In this document: positions 1 to 11,240 of the stretch, piece by piece
Layout of the letters: each line of letters opens with the position of its first letter
Numbering within the stretch: the stretch's first letter is position 1
Assembly: GCA_017311185.1 (NCBI GenBank)
Contig: JAESUZ010002387.1
Location: 496,001 to 560,000, forward strand
Direction of reading: 5' to 3'
Source of the DNA: Proteles cristata cristata
Lineage: Eukaryota > Chordata > Mammalia > Carnivora > Hyaenidae
DNA length: 64,000 bases
The notes under the pieces: generated by a model
The model's input: only the letters and a program-made list of their open reading frames with translations
What the model was told of the DNA's origin: nothing
Databases searched by the model: none
Program-made: the position numbers and the translations under genes

Positions 1-408
1 ACTATCTAGCAAGTTTCCTACGCATTCTTCATTCCAACTCTCCAGGCAATATTTTACTTCCATTATCTGTGGGATGGAAGTAATGAAAGCAAGTTAGTTA
101 CATGAGCCCTCAAGGCCACACAGCTCATGAGCGTTGAAGCCAGTTTGCCTGGTTGTGAGGTTGGCATTCCTTTTGAGCAAGTCACTGCCGGGCAATGGCT
201 ATGACGCCAACAGGGCCCAGTGAGGTCTGAGGGAACGTGACAAGCAAGAGCCGTTGTGCCGTCTCTGTGGGGCACAGTCTCCCCCCCGAGAGGACTGGTG
301 AAGCATCATCAGAGAAGCAAGCGATACTCGAGTTGGACTTCAGTCATATTGTTGACAGTCTGCCAGGATTATGACTAGAAGTTAGAATTCTGTCAGAAGC
401 AACCCAGG
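1..408. other. Unique sequence, no gene seen
   Basis: No open frame with recognisable protein similarity, and no repeat I can name with confidence. Around 95-230 there is faint resemblance to an antisense MIR (a 'ggccacacagctcatgagc' stretch), too weak to call. Confidence 0.5.
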
Positions 409-538
409 GACACCTGGGGGGCTCAGTCGGTTGAGCATCCAACTCTTGGTTTCAGCTCAGGTCATGGTCTCACAGTTGATCAAGCCCTGCATTAGACTCT
501 CATGCTTATTAAAACAAATAAATAAACAGTAAGAAAAA
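409..538 (+). mobile_element. Carnivore tRNA-Lys SINE, older short copy
   Basis: The tRNA-like head (ggggggctcagtcggttgag) and the 'ctcaggtcatggtctcacag' segment are clear. The central body is mostly missing, and the copy ends in an 'aaacaaataaataaac' tail. Divergence and lack of the CT tract suggest an older or internally deleted copy. It sits directly upstream of a second SINE in the same orientation. Confidence 0.8.
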
Positions 539-548
539 ATAAGCCTGA

Positions 549-713
549 GGCACCTGAGTGGCTCAGTCGGTTGAGTGTCTGACTCTTGATATCAGCTTAG
601 GTCATGATCCCAAGGTCATGGGATTGAGCCCAGTGTTGGGCTCCATTCTGCTTAAGATTCTCTCTCCTATCTTTCTCTCTGTCTCTCTTTCTCTCTCTCT
701 CCCCCTCCTCTCA

Positions 714-752
<39 letters not shown>

Positions 753-770
753 ATATAAATAAATAAAATG
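549..770 (+). mobile_element. Carnivore tRNA-Lys SINE with expanded AAAT tail
   Basis: Head 'cacctgagtggctcagtcgg', the 'gactcttgat' variant typical of the older carnivore-wide subfamily, body 'cccagtgttgggctcc', a CT-rich tract at about 659-705, then an expanded (AAAT)n tail. Ten bases separate it from the preceding SINE. Confidence 0.9.
711..768 (+). repeat. (AAAT)n microsatellite in a SINE tail
   Basis: About 13 near-perfect AAAT units with one interruption. It grew from the A-rich tail of the SINE and is a likely length-polymorphic site. Confidence 0.9.
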
Positions 771-906
771 CCAATGACACCTCCAGCTGTATGACCTTGG
801 GCAAATAAGTTAACCTCCTTAAAACTTAGATTTCTCAAATATGAAACAGGGTTAATAACAGTACATACCTCAGACACGAGGACTAAGGAGATAAAGTAAG
901 GCAAAC
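771..906 (+). mobile_element. MIR fragment
   Basis: Sequence follows the MIR core in sense orientation: 'gtatgaccttgggcaaataagttaacctcctt', then a 'cagggttaataacagtacatacctca' segment and a 'gaggactaaggagataaa' segment. Typical of an ancient mammalian SINE. The SINE at 549 may have landed at its edge. Confidence 0.8.
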
Positions 907-1549
907 CGTGCTCCCTAAAATCCTGGCCCCCTGTAAGCACAGAGCAAATAATAGTAGTACCATTAATGGTTAGTGACATTCCCCCACCCAATCACCGGAA
1001 GCTACTGTCCTGCATATCCTGAGACTATCAGCTTCCCTTTATTTAATGACATGCAAGATTGTGTAGTAAGAAGAATATTCTCAGGAAAAAATAAGGTCCT
1101 ATGATGAGAACATTTGCTTCTTTTAATTTTTAATGTCATCCCCAAGACTTCCAATTTTCATACTTCCTCACGGGCAAACATGTCCTCACTGCTGTTCTGC
1201 CATGTTTGGGTCAGTCTATTCCTGCCATGAAAATGTGCCTGTTGCCAACAGGCCAAAGAGAGTCATGATAGCAAAGCTCAAAGACTCAGATTACAGAAGC
1301 CTCAGGACATTATGCCTCGGCTGTGCCTCTCGCGGAAGCCCTGACCAAACACACATAGCTCCCTGGGCCTGAAGTCCACCATTTGTAAATGATGCTGAAT
1401 TGGAAGGTGTCTGTGAGTCCTTCAAGGTCAAAATCCCTACATTCATGTGACCTGACTACAGAAATTTAAAAAAAAAAACAAAAAAAGATTCTGAGTTCTT
1501 TTTCCAACACCGAATGAATAAAGTGAGTGCATGAAGTGTCAGTAGACCA
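907..1549. other. Unique sequence, no gene seen
   Basis: No recognised repeat except an A-rich run at about 1469-1487. A 79-codon frame at 1133-1372 has no recognisable domain and is taken as chance. Confidence 0.5.
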
Positions 1550-1690
1550 TCGTGGCCATTTTGGAGGGAATGAGAGAGAAACTGAGGCACCCTGAGACTA
1601 TGATAACTGCCTATGGTCACTTGTGGATTGATAAACAATCCAGGAATTAAAGTCGCCGCTGTTTAGTGTCCCGATCCTGTTCTCTCTCCA
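1550..1690 (-). mobile_element. MIR-like ancient SINE, antisense
   Basis: Matches the antisense MIR pattern: 'gagagaaactgaggcaccctgag', then 'aactgcctatggtcac', then a diverged 'ccaggaattaaag' and a 'ctgttctctctccact' end. Its end overlaps the first residues of the 74-codon frame at 1666-1890, so that frame's start is repeat-derived. Confidence 0.6.
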
Positions 1691-2605
1691 CTTCTTCCAA
1701 ACGAGGAAGGTCTTATTTCAAAGCACAATTTGGTTCCATGCTGGCCGATTCTTCTCGAACCATTGAGGTAATGTTTATTCAACCTCACACTTTAGCGACT
1801 ATTTACGAGCAGTGTTTACAAGTTCCAGAGATTGCCCCAGCAGTTATTAATGCTATGCAAACCAAAAGCCGTCTAAATGTGTTAATCTAGACAAAACACA
1901 GGGGCAACTCCAAACGCATGTGTGATATTCTGTCTCTGGGTTTATTCAAGTGTAATGCACCTTTAATGTCAACTTAGATTTCTCAGCCCTTGTCACAAGC
2001 CTCACGGTAATTATAGGCAACAGTAATGCCGGACTCGGCCAAAGAGGCAGCACAACAGGAAATTGTGGGGAAATTTTCAAAACAAAACCAAAACAGGGAC
2101 CAAAACCCTTGTCAATTTTAAGAAAGATTTAGAAAAAAAAAGAAAAAAGAAAACTTGTCCCTGTGTAATAAAATACAGAGACCACGAGGCCATGGGGTGG
2201 GCACGCTTGTCACTGGAGAGCGCAGTCCCCTCCTGGGCTGAGCCCAGCACTTGCATTCGATGGGGGTCCCCCCTCTCCTCCTCTCAGCACACATGGTCCA
2301 ATCATCAGCCTATTTCGGGCTCCACAGTTAACGATCTGTTGGTGCCCACACTTTTCACTTTGTCACAACAACCGGGGCCCGCAGCTGAAGTGCAGCTGGC
2401 CTGTCCCTGCTCTCGGCCCCTGTAATTTAGTTTAACAGCTCTGGGGACAAGAGGAAATGGCGGAGTGCCCTGGAGCCCCCACACTGGCTTCAGAAATTGG
2501 TTCCCTACCGTGCTGTATATATACTCTCAAGTATTTTAGGCAAACAGGGTAGGCAGGGTCATTCTTGGTCCTGGGCTCATCCACAGGCAGCATGAGGGTG
2601 GGCAT
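1691..2605. other. Unique sequence; one unrecognised open frame
   Basis: Includes the rest of a GTG-initiated frame (1666-1890, 74 codons) that I do not recognise, an A-rich stretch at about 2130-2152, and a GC-richer stretch at 2190-2500. No gene could be supported. Confidence 0.4.
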
Positions 2606-2730
2606 GGTGTCACGTTAAAGGTCAAAAACTCTGTGACCAGACGGCCTGGGTTCAAATCCCATCTCCAAGTGCTCGCGAGCTATGTGACTGCATAAGTCTG
2701 TTTACCTCTGGGCCCCTCCCCCAGATAGCA
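2606..2730 (+). mobile_element. MIR fragment
   Basis: Sense MIR pattern: 'acggcctgggttcaaatccca', then 'agctatgtgactgcataagtctgtttacctctggg'. Divergent but the order is right. Confidence 0.75.
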
Positions 2731-2744
2731 TGGGTTTGTCCTTT

Positions 2745-2892
2745 GCCTCCTTCATATCTTTGCTTACGTGTCATATATTTAATGAGCTCACTGTCCTGTC
2801 TTCCCCATGTCTTGTTCACTGCGCTATCTCTAGCACCTCGAACACTTGCCTACTATATAATTAAATGATGAATAAATATTCATTGAATTAAT
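2745..2892 (+). mobile_element. L2 3' end
   Basis: Classic L2 3' terminus: 'cttgttcactgcgctatctctagcacc', then 'aacacttgcctactatataa', then 'gatgaataaatattcattgaattaatga'. Follows directly on a MIR. Confidence 0.75.
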
Positions 2893-2959
2893 GACAAGAA
2901 AAAATAATGTGCAAATTAATGGGAAAAAAATGGGACAATAGACCCCAAGGAGAGCACAG

Positions 2960-3392
2960 GGTGCCGTGGGGATCTGTAGTAAGGGTCTTCCCTCAGCTGT
3001 GGTTCAAGCAAGTCTTCCCAAGGCGATGACATTTACGCAAAACAAAAATGGAATGAGGTTAGTCAGACAGATGCTCGTCAAAACCATCAAGGTCTTCAAA
3101 AACCGGGAAACTGAGAAGTCCCAGCCAGGAGTAGCCTCAGGAGACATTACAACTAAATGCAACGTGAGGTCATGGAATAGAAAAATGCTGTTAGGGAAAA
3201 ACTAATCCAGTCCATATAAAGTATGGACTGTAGTCACAGTGATGTCTTGGCTCCTTAGTTGTGACAAATTCGCCCTGGTAACATAAAATGTGAACGATAG
3301 GGGAGTCCTTGGAGCGTAGGGGGCTTTCTGTGCTATCTTTGCAAATCTCCTGTAAACCTATTCTAAAGTTCAAAGTTTACTTTAAACAGAAA
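2960..3392 (+). mobile_element. Old L1 3' end fragment
   Basis: Ends with the recognisable old mammalian L1 3' UTR series: 'aaagtatggactgtagt', 'gttgtgacaaattcgccctggtaac', 'tgtgctatctttgcaaatctcctgtaaacc', 'attctaaagttcaaagttta'. The upstream boundary is uncertain. Two short frames here are shadows. Confidence 0.65.
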
Positions 3393-3895
3393 CCTGGCTT
3401 ACATCGCATCCCCTCCAGAAAATTCCCACTCGGAGAGTTACATCTCTCCAGTCAACCTCTCTCTTAGCTTCCAGTACAGCCTTCAGTCCGCACAGCCTCT
3501 TCTCATTTGCACTGTGTTGTATTTGAAGTGCCCTCCACTGGTTCCGTAGCTATGAGTTCTATCTTTCCTAGTAACAGATGCAATTCTTCAAAGCAACAGT
3601 GATGCTCTCACCTGAGTTCGCCTTCACGATAGCAGTGCAGTGTGCCATGTGCAATGGGCACTTAATAGTCAGCCTTGAGCAAAGCATGGCAACTGTTTTC
3701 TTCCTCCTCCTCCCGAGGAGGAGAATGGAGATGGTGACACTTAGATTAAGAAAGAGTTTTCTAAGAAGACCTTGGCCTTAAAATACTTGCAAGAATCAAA
3801 CAAATTATGACACATAAGCCAGTAAACACCCTACTGAGAACATGAGAAATCTTAAGTATCCTCTGTGTCTATTGCACCACATTGGCTTTTCGTCT
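3393..3895. other. Unique sequence, no gene seen
   Basis: No nameable repeat or convincing coding signal. A 67-codon frame at 3578-3781 has no recognised similarity. Confidence 0.45.
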
Positions 3896-4670
3896 CCTCT
3901 TTTTCTCCTTAGACACACACAATTCTGTGATCCAACCAGCTCTCATCCCTGCATCCAGTCAATCACCAAATGCTGCCAATTCTGCGTCTTAAATATCCTT
4001 TGATTGCATCTGTTTTCCCCGGCCAATGTCACCATGGCCTCCTAAGGCAATGTCATCTCTCACTGAAACATGGGCATGTCGGGCTGTAGTCTGTCTTCTG
4101 TCAAACACCCTCATCCTGTCCACACAGACACCTGAATGATCTTTACAATGTGATCATATTATCATATTGTTCCCCTGCTTAAAACCCTTCTATGTCAGGC
4201 CCAGGCTCAAACGCCTTGTCAGGACCATGAAACTCCATCTCTCCAGCCCCATCACCACCCACTTACCCCCTGAATTCACCGTAATCCCACCTTATTGGAC
4301 TTTTCTGCACTTCCGTCTTTTTCTTTCAGTCTCCAGACCTTTGTAAATGTTGGGTTTTGTGCCTGGAAATACTTTCTCTCTTTTTTTTCTTCCTCCCTGC
4401 TTTTGCCTGAGCAATTTCAACTCCTTCTCCAGATATTAGAATATAAATTCTATCCTCAGGGAGGCACTTCATGAGGAAATAATATGTATTTACCCAAACT
4501 TGGGTTACGTTCAATAGCATCCCATGGACCAATTTCAGAAAATCAAGATAAATTCATTGTTGTGTATTTAATATGAAATAACTATTGCTGTGTCCCTAGG
4601 ACCCAGGACAGTGACCGCAACATAACAGGTGGTCTGTAAATATGAGTGATCCATTCATTGGTTGATTCCC
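3896..4670 (+). mobile_element. L2 fragment, long
   Basis: Follows the L2 3' half: a gatctttacaatgtgatcatatt region, 'tgttcccctgcttaaaacccttc', 'aggcccaggctcaaacgcctt', 'gaccatgaaactccatctctccagcccc', and the end 'acataacaggtggtctgtaaatatgagtga'. Divergence is high and the 5' limit approximate. Confidence 0.7.
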
Positions 4671-5533
4671 ATAACTACTTGCCAATTATTGAATTTTTAC
4701 CAGATGGGAGTACTGCCCATCTTTATCTTCACCATTTGTTGACTGTCATAAAAAATGATAACAGGTAACCGCCCTACACATGACCTATGAGAGGACATAA
4801 AACACATTTTGTACAGCTACTTTGTCAAGATGGAAGTCAATGGTATTTGTTGTACGGAAGAGGCCCAGAAAGCTTTAAGCCAGTGCCTCTCAAGATGAAG
4901 ATATGATTTCTAGGGCGATACAGATATTCGGCAAGAAGATCATATGACACTTTAATTAAAAATGTCCTTTTGTTTCCCCGAGCCTGTCCAAGCTCCCATG
5001 ATTCACTGAGGAAACTGCCTTATTAAGGGAATAATGGGTTCTGTGCTCCCATCAGCCAAGAAACAGTTCCTGCAGTTAATTAATCTTCCTGGGACTCTGA
5101 CCTATTTGAGTTTGGCCAAAATACCCCGCAAGGGGATTTTCTGGACACATATGACTCAGCTTCAATGGGGAAGGACTGGCATCTTCTCAAATATGATGTC
5201 CTCAGAACAGTCTCAACCACCCTTACTTTCCGGTCCACCATCTCAAGGAAAATGAAAACACCGTGTCAGGTTGATTATCTCCACAGCCAAAGGTGAGGGG
5301 GAGCCCTCTACACTCACTCTCAGCATCAGCCAGTCCAAGAAATGTGGCTTTGGACATGTCTGCAGGCAAGTGTGTGCATGTGGGAATCACACTGCTCACA
5401 CGTTCAGTTTCAAAGGACACGGTGGTTTTGCAGTGACAGGACTTCACCTTTCCTTCCAAAAAGCTCTAGGTTTCTAAGTTATATCTACCCATCAGCTCTT
5501 ACCTGAGCATAGCTTTTCTCTATATAGCTAAGT
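4671..5533. other. Unique sequence, no gene seen
   Basis: No repeat recognised. Several overlapping frames of 68-78 codons on both strands at 5034-5477 look like chance. Confidence 0.45.
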
Positions 5534-5546
5534 CTGCACTATTTTT

Positions 5547-5756
5547 TTTTTAAGTTTATTTATTTATTTTGAGAGAGAAAGAAAACAGAGTGCACTAGTA
5601 TGGGAGGGGCAGGTGGGGAGGGGGGAAGAATCCCAAGCAGGTGCCGCACTGTCAGCCCAGGACCTGACTTGGGGCTTGAACCCACAAACCGTGAGACCAT
5701 GACTTGAGCTAAAATCAAGAGTCGGACACTTAACCAACTGAGCCACCCAGGTGCCC
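5547..5756 (-). mobile_element. Carnivore tRNA-Lys SINE, antisense, with TSD
   Basis: Antisense copy: poly-T, 'aagtttatttatttattttgagagag', body, then 'aaccaactgagccacccag' and 'gtgcccc' at the tRNA-like end. A 13-bp TSD (ctgcactattttt) lies at 5534-5546 and 5757-5769. The two minus-strand frames at about 5560-5823 are SINE shadows. Confidence 0.92.
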
Positions 5757-6021
5757 CTGCACTATTTTTATTACAGGCATTTAATCTACCTTCCATGAAT
5801 GGTTTTAAAAACATGAGTGACATCTTCTGAAATTGTGCATGCTTGTGCGTTTACATATTGCTGAGGAGAGAGGGTCTGAGGTTACGTCAGTTTTTCAAAA
5901 AGGTCTAGGATCACTCCAAAATTAAGCACCGTTGATTTAAATAAAGGAAAGAAAAAGTTGTAGTTGGGAGTCCACCCTATGCGGGTACACTGACTAAGAC
6001 ACCCGGCCCCTCCAAAACTCT

Positions 6022-6150
6022 TAAAGGGAATACTAATAATACCTAACCCAGAGGACATGTGTAGGAGTGAAGGACTGGATGCATGCACGACACGATGAAA
6101 ATACAGAGACACAAACTGAGTGTTTGGCTAATAATAAATACTGGTTAAGA
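6022..6150 (+). mobile_element. MIR 3' half
   Basis: 'ggaatactaataatacctaacccagagg', then 'aggagtgaaggactggatgcatgcacg', then 'gagtgtttggctaataataaatactgg' follows the MIR 3' half and its terminal 'aataaatgtt'-like end. Confidence 0.55.
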
Positions 6151-7264
6151 TTTGGGTTATACACTTTGCTCCACCCCCCGTAAGGACCCCATTTTCCTTC
6201 TCTCCTGATTGGAGGCAAAGCCAGAGAGATGATTCTCCTGACCACAGAGCAAGTTCCAGCGGCCTGCTGCCCGGAGAGGTGTCATCTACCATAAATTGGA
6301 AGACGAGAATGTGAATTCCTAGCATCTTTCATCTCAGGGGTATGAGTATGAGAAGAATGTTCTCCCGGCACCAGCGCTCAGGAAGAAACTCCAGTTGAGG
6401 ATATCTGTTTTCCACAATGCCAAGTATCCTCTGGCCTCTCCTAGGGGTCTTATCATGAACCCTAGTGATCACTTGGGCCTTTGGAAATTACAGTGTGCAC
6501 ATGATTGCTCAAATTACCACAGGCGTTTAGAGCCACAACCGATCACAGTCTACTTCCAATAACCAACTGATAGAAGGTAAAGACCTCAGTTCTGACCTAA
6601 TTACAGCCCGTGCCATTTGTCTCCCTCACGAGGGCGCCAGTACCTTAATGGGGAGGGACTCTTCTCTCCAGCGCCTTATCCCATCCCCAGGTAAAGCAGG
6701 TGACCCGTTGCTAAGAAACAGTTGTTGAAAATATTGAGCATTTTGTCATAGTTAATGAATTTGCTGTGATTCTGATTTTGGCTGAGGATGTCACGTGAAA
6801 ATCACCTCCATCGATTGAATGTTATCAGGTGCAGAGTAACCATTGTGATTCCTTCCTTCAAGACACCTACAATCTCATTAAACCCCGAATAGTTAATGTT
6901 CATGTTTGAAAGCAATCTGTGGTAGACTGCAGTTTTCTCATAGTTTTTCCTTCTTTCCTCCCCTTGCCATGCATGGTTCACCATGGGCAGAGTAGACAGA
7001 GTAGCTGAGCTTAGCAATATGGCCGTCTGTGGCCAGTGGAAAGGGGGTGGCAGAGTCACCAAACCAAAGCCAGCTCCACAACAAAGCCTTAAGAGCCATC
7101 GCCTGTCACTGCTCATCGTATTGCCCTGCTGAGCGCCACTGTGAGAAGAGCTTGCCCCATCTGGAGGCTGATGCTGTAGGGTAGATGGTGAGAAGAGACA
7201 CGTGTTGTTGTAAGCCGTGAGATTTTGAGCTGTTTGTTTCATACCATTATTTGACAGAAACCCA
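6151..7264. other. Unique sequence, no gene seen
   Basis: Contains a 146-codon minus frame (7242-6802) with no recognised domain; its composition does not suggest a real exon. A possible RFX half-site pair at 6707-6719 is reported as a finding. No repeat named. Confidence 0.45.
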
Positions 7265-7530
7265 TGGGTCTAACCTCTCCTGCCTCCTGAAGGGAGTCTT
7301 GCCTGATTAGAAGTGGTTTCCATCCCCATCCGACCCCCAGGCCACTCGGGACCCATCCTATCCCACACCTTTTTCAACTGTGGGTCATCACTTTATGCAC
7401 CACACCTCCCCAGCCAGAATGCAAACCCCTGAACTCAGGAAAGGTGTCCCTACTTGTTTGTATCTCCCACATGTCCCAGATTATTGTATGGTTCATAATA
7501 TACGCCTACTTGAAAGTTTCCATTAATAAT
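7265..7530 (+). mobile_element. L2 3' fragment
   Basis: 'cctcctgaagggagtcttgcctgatta', then 'cagccagaatgcaaacccctgaactcaggaaaggtgtccctacttgtttgtatctccca', then 'attgtatggttcataatatacgcctacttg' track the L2 3' consensus ('…tgtaagctccttgagg…'). Confidence 0.7.
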
Positions 7531-7629
7531 ATTTCTCGAAGGTTCTATAACGATGGCCCCTTCCTGGCCATGGCAGCGTGCCATCTCAACACAAGCACAA
7601 ACAAATGAGTTAGAGGGAAGTCTCGATAA

Positions 7630-7812
7630 TAATTACGAACATTCACTGGTGACTTATTAAGCACCAGAGACTATTCTAGCACTCTACATTAACCTAGTAA
7701 CCCTCACAGCAGCCAGATGAGAGAGAGACTATTCTTTTCCCCAGGTTTACGGGACCAGCAAGTGGCGCGGTCAAAATTAGAACTTAGGTCATCTGGCTGC
7801 AGATCACATACC
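7630..7812 (-). mobile_element. MIR, antisense, nearly full length
   Basis: Antisense MIR order is complete: 'cattcactggtgacttattaagcaccagagactattctagcactctacatt', 'aacctagtaaccctcacagcagccagatgag', 'cccaggtttacgggaccag', 'aagtggcgcggtcaaaattagaactta'. Confidence 0.8.
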
Positions 7813-8765
7813 CTCAGCTAAAGAGAGCCTGAGACATCAGTCCCGCTGGTAACTCTTCTCCAGCTCCCAGGGTCATAGGCACCTTATTCTGTGATGAACA
7901 GAACCGCTTATCAGAAAAGGTCTTCCCGATGAAAATCGGCCGCCTCTACTCTTTAAAAGCAATAGCAATGCACACCATGTCTTCCTCCTCCAGCAGCCCG
8001 TGCCACAGCCAAAGGCTGTCAGGATATCCCTACTAAAGTGTTTCTCCCTCCTGCCTGGGGAGACAGCCCTCCTCTATTTATTTCTCTCTAAAATAGGAAA
8101 ATAAAATTAATTAATTAATTAAAATCAGCATGCTTGCACAGAAGTGGAAGCAGTGTGATTATTATTAGAATAGACACCGCAGCAGATGCAGTTGAACTGA
8201 ATTAGACATACGCGCTGCAGGATGTTTGAGATTTCTGAGGGTACTTGAATTTTTTATTTCTTTCTTGAATTTCGCAGGGGAGGGAACCAAGCACCTGATA
8301 CATCCCCTTAGTATTCGTGATTCCAGGTCATGCAGTAGAAGCTTTTAGCAGAGTTGGGAGCAGGTACTTAAAGCCCGTTTCAACGGGTAATAAAATCCTG
8401 GCAGGCTCTGGAATAGTTATCCCAAGTGATGCCCTGCAAGAACCTATTCCAGAGAATCCAGAAGGAGGTCTTACCAGAAACATCAGTAGAACCCACAGTT
8501 CAGACATCACCATTTTGGATCTATATCCTTGCCCTAAGTATGCCCTGATTTACATCTCAGAGACTTTACCAGAGACATGTGCAGCTTCTATAAGCTAACA
8601 ACATAAACAACAAAAGGAGGGACAGAGAGAGAGACAGACAGACAGAAGTGATAAAAATCTCAAATATAATCCCAGGCACTGTAAACACATAAGGAAGACA
8701 CTTGCGGTAATTTTCCCCCACAGGAAGATCCAAGTGATGTTGTCTCAAATACTTCCTCCTTCTGA
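7813..8765. other. Unique sequence; one unrecognised open frame
   Basis: Includes a short (AATT)n run at 8105-8122 and a 93-codon plus-strand frame at 8317-8598 of normal amino-acid composition that I do not recognise. A CAGA/GAGA-rich patch lies at 8620-8646. No gene claimed. Confidence 0.4.
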
Positions 8766-8990
8766 AAGAGAAGGAGGTGGCTGGGTGGTTAAAGCACACT
8801 CCTTGGGGCAAGGCTAATAAGGATGCAAGTTCTAGATCTTTCCCTGATGTCCCTAGGACAAGCTATTAGAGTGCTCTGTGTCTCTGATTCCTCCCCTCTG
8901 AAATCATCACCTTCATCATACGACTGTGTTGAGCACTGAATGAAATAAAGCCATCATCACAGCACCCATCCCGCAGATGATAGGTATCAT
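8766..8990 (+). mobile_element. MIR, degenerate
   Basis: 'gtggttaaagcacactccttggggca', a diverged middle, 'ccctaggacaagctattagagtgctctgtgtctctgattcctc', then 'actgtgttgagcactgaatgaaataaagc' follow MIR order, with many changes. Confidence 0.55.
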
Positions 8991-9852
8991 TACAGCCAAT
9001 GCTTCCGAACTGGATCGATAGGCAATAAAGTTGGACCTGTGTCGCCTTCAGGTATTTTTACTACAAAGCAGTTGATGACACCACGTCGCTTGTATTCATG
9101 CTGTACGTATGGAAACATGACAGAGCTTTCCTTTTCCACACTATGAATAGATAGACTCACAGGGTTTCTGTGCTCTTGGGGCCTCAGCTTTTATTTAGCG
9201 CGCTAAGTTGTCTGCTGGAAAACTTTCAAGCTCCATTTCCTCCTGTTCTATACCAGCTTCGCGAGCCAGAGGGAAACTATAATTAAAAACAAAGGCAAAA
9301 TACTCTCTCCACTTAACATGCCGTGCTCATATCTTCCTGGAAAGAGAAGCGGCCCTTCAGAAAGTATGTGACTTACTGATGGACTGTCACTGATGGGCAC
9401 AGCAGGCTTGAAGAAAATGTAGTAAAACTCAGGTAGCATGAATGCTCGCGAACAGGGCTAGTGGCTTGATTCATTTTCTTCTTTGGCTTTCTATTCTCTC
9501 CTTCCTTCCTTCCTTCATTGTACCTTCTTTTTTTTTTTTCCTTGCCTTTTCCTTCTTACAGTCTTTCAATGTTTTTTGAGCGTATGCCACAAGCCTAAGT
9601 AAGGCAGTAACAAAGGTGAAGGAGGCCCTGGCTACACCTGTGAGAAGGTCACACATCAGTGTGTCAGTGGGGAAAATAGATGCTTAAAGAGATCACAAAG
9701 TCATATACTTGTGCAGCAATAAAATGACACAGAGGCCATTTGGAAGCACTTCTCTTTGGGTATGGAGACACTCTCATAGGTAAAGAAGCTGTCTTAAAAG
9801 AGAGGCATTCTTTGTTTCCATCTTTTTTGGATTAAAAAAATTTTTAAACATG
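8991..9852. other. Unique sequence, no gene seen
   Basis: Contains a CCTT-rich run and poly-T at about 9497-9539. No coding signal or nameable transposon recognised. Confidence 0.45.
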
Positions 9853-10048
9853 GGGGTCCCTGGGTTGTTCAGTCAGTTAAGTATCCAACTCTTGGTTTCA
9901 GTTCGGGTCATGATCTCACCGTCTGTGAGTTCAAGCCCTGTGTTGGGCTCAGTGCTGACAGGGCAAAGCCAGCTTAGGACTCTCTCCCGCTCTTTTCCTC
10001 TGCAGCTCCCTGCCTCTAAACAAACAAACAAACATTTTTTTAAAAAAG
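9853..10048 (+). mobile_element. Carnivore tRNA-Lys SINE
   Basis: Head 'ggtccctgggttgttcagtcagttaagtatcc', 'cgggtcatgatctcaccgtctgtgagttcaagccctgtgttgggctc', a shortened CT tract and a CAAA-type tail. A probable 9-bp TSD with one mismatch (ttaaacatg / ttaaatatg) lies at 9844-9852 and 10049-10057. Frames here on both strands are shadows. Confidence 0.88.
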
Positions 10049-10057
10049 TTAAATATG

Positions 10058-10734
10058 CGCTGAATTGCCCTCCTGAGATTTCTCTCCCTAAGGTACAACA
10101 AACATAATGCAAGTAAGTCTTCATGAGATAACTAATACTCATATAGTGTATATAAGATCATATTTTGTAGCAATAAAAAGGTAGATGCTTGAGAAGACTG
10201 TCCTCCCTGAATGCTAATAAAAGAGACTTATTTTATCCAACGCATTTTTGTGGTTTTTCTTTTCCCTAAGCTTGTGGGGAAAGGCGCAACTCGGTGAACT
10301 CAGTGGAGGTTTGGCAAGCCCGGTTCTAAGTGGGTCCCCTGCCCAGTGACATGTACCACGTGGGCTCCGGGCTCACACACGGATGGTGTGTGGACTCCCC
10401 GCATGGTTCATCTGTCCCTCAGATGCTCCCTACTCAACCTCTTTGATGCTTCAGAACACCTACTCCTTGGTGTGGTGAAAAGTTTCAGAAAGATCTTATC
10501 TCAGATTTTGACTTCAACGTTTGTAGCCTTTGTGACTCGGGCGAGTTCCTCACCTCTCAGATCCTGACCTTCCAAACGCAGAGAGTGCCGCCAGCACCGT
10601 GTCACAGCCGCAGTGACTCAGCGAAGTGGCCCAGCTACCACCGCCTGAGGGAGAACATCCCAGGTTTGCCTGACTCCAAAATCTGGAATTAGGAGAACTC
10701 AAAAGAATCTCCAGGTTTTGCGACTGGTGATACC
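10058..10734. other. Mostly unique sequence; weak MIR trace
   Basis: At about 10480-10570, 'cagattttgacttcaacgtttgtagcctttgtgactcgggcgagttcctcacctctcag' resembles a degenerate sense MIR, not strong enough for its own entry. No gene recognised. Confidence 0.4.
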
Positions 10735-11052
10735 GTGATGAGCAAGCCTGTCCAAAGATGTGACAGGTGATTTTTTGTGCCACCTTGACTTGGCTATAGT
10801 GCCTAAGTATTCAGTCAAACCCCTTCCATATATTGTTGTGAAGGTGTTTGTTAATGTCTCCATAAAGTTGGTGGGCCTCATCCAATCAGTTGAAGACCTT
10901 AAAAGCATTGACTGAGGTTTCCAAGGAGGGAATACTGCATAAAGACCGGAACACAAAAGCTTGCCTGAGCTTCCAGCCTTCTGGCCTGCCCTGAGAATTT
11001 CGGGCTTGCCAGCTCCCACAAGTATATGAGCCAATCCCTTAAAAATCATCCT

Positions 11053-11090
11053 TTCTCTCCCTCTCTCTCTCTTTCTTTCATTGATAGATG
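11053..11090 (+). repeat. CT-rich simple repeat
   Basis: A (CT)n-rich stretch with 'tttctttc' units inside the LTR-type repeat, just before the TAGA array. Confidence 0.7.
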
Positions 11091-11112
11091 TTCGATAGAT
11101 GATAGATGTTTA

Positions 11113-11117
11113 TAGAT

Positions 11118-11160
<43 letters not shown>

Positions 11161-11168
11161 GATAGACA
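11113..11168 (+). repeat. (TAGA)n microsatellite
   Basis: About 13 tandem TAGA units, flanked by imperfect 'gatagatg' units at 11083-11112. A likely length-polymorphic tetranucleotide marker. Confidence 0.95.
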
Positions 11169-11240
11169 GAGACAAAGAGATTTAGATTCTATTAGTTCTG
11201 CTTCTCTGGGGGGGTTCTGAACCCCCACTAATACACAAGA

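Larger units (their letters stand above)
10735..11240 (+). mobile_element. LTR-type repeat, probably ERVL/MaLR class
   Basis: Matches a common mammalian dispersed repeat: 'gtgccaccttgacttggctatagtgcc', 'ggtgggcctcatccaatcagttgaag', 'ttccagccttctggcctgccctgagaatttcgggcttgccagc', 'gagccaatcccttaaaaatc', then 'ctattagttctgcttctctggggg' and 'actaatacac' at the end. I recall this as an LTR of the ERVL/MaLR group but cannot assign the subfamily. A tetranucleotide repeat has grown inside its 3' part. Confidence 0.55.

Noticed and set aside
6802..7242. 146-codon minus frame
   Set aside because: No family resemblance, and composition like translated non-coding DNA.
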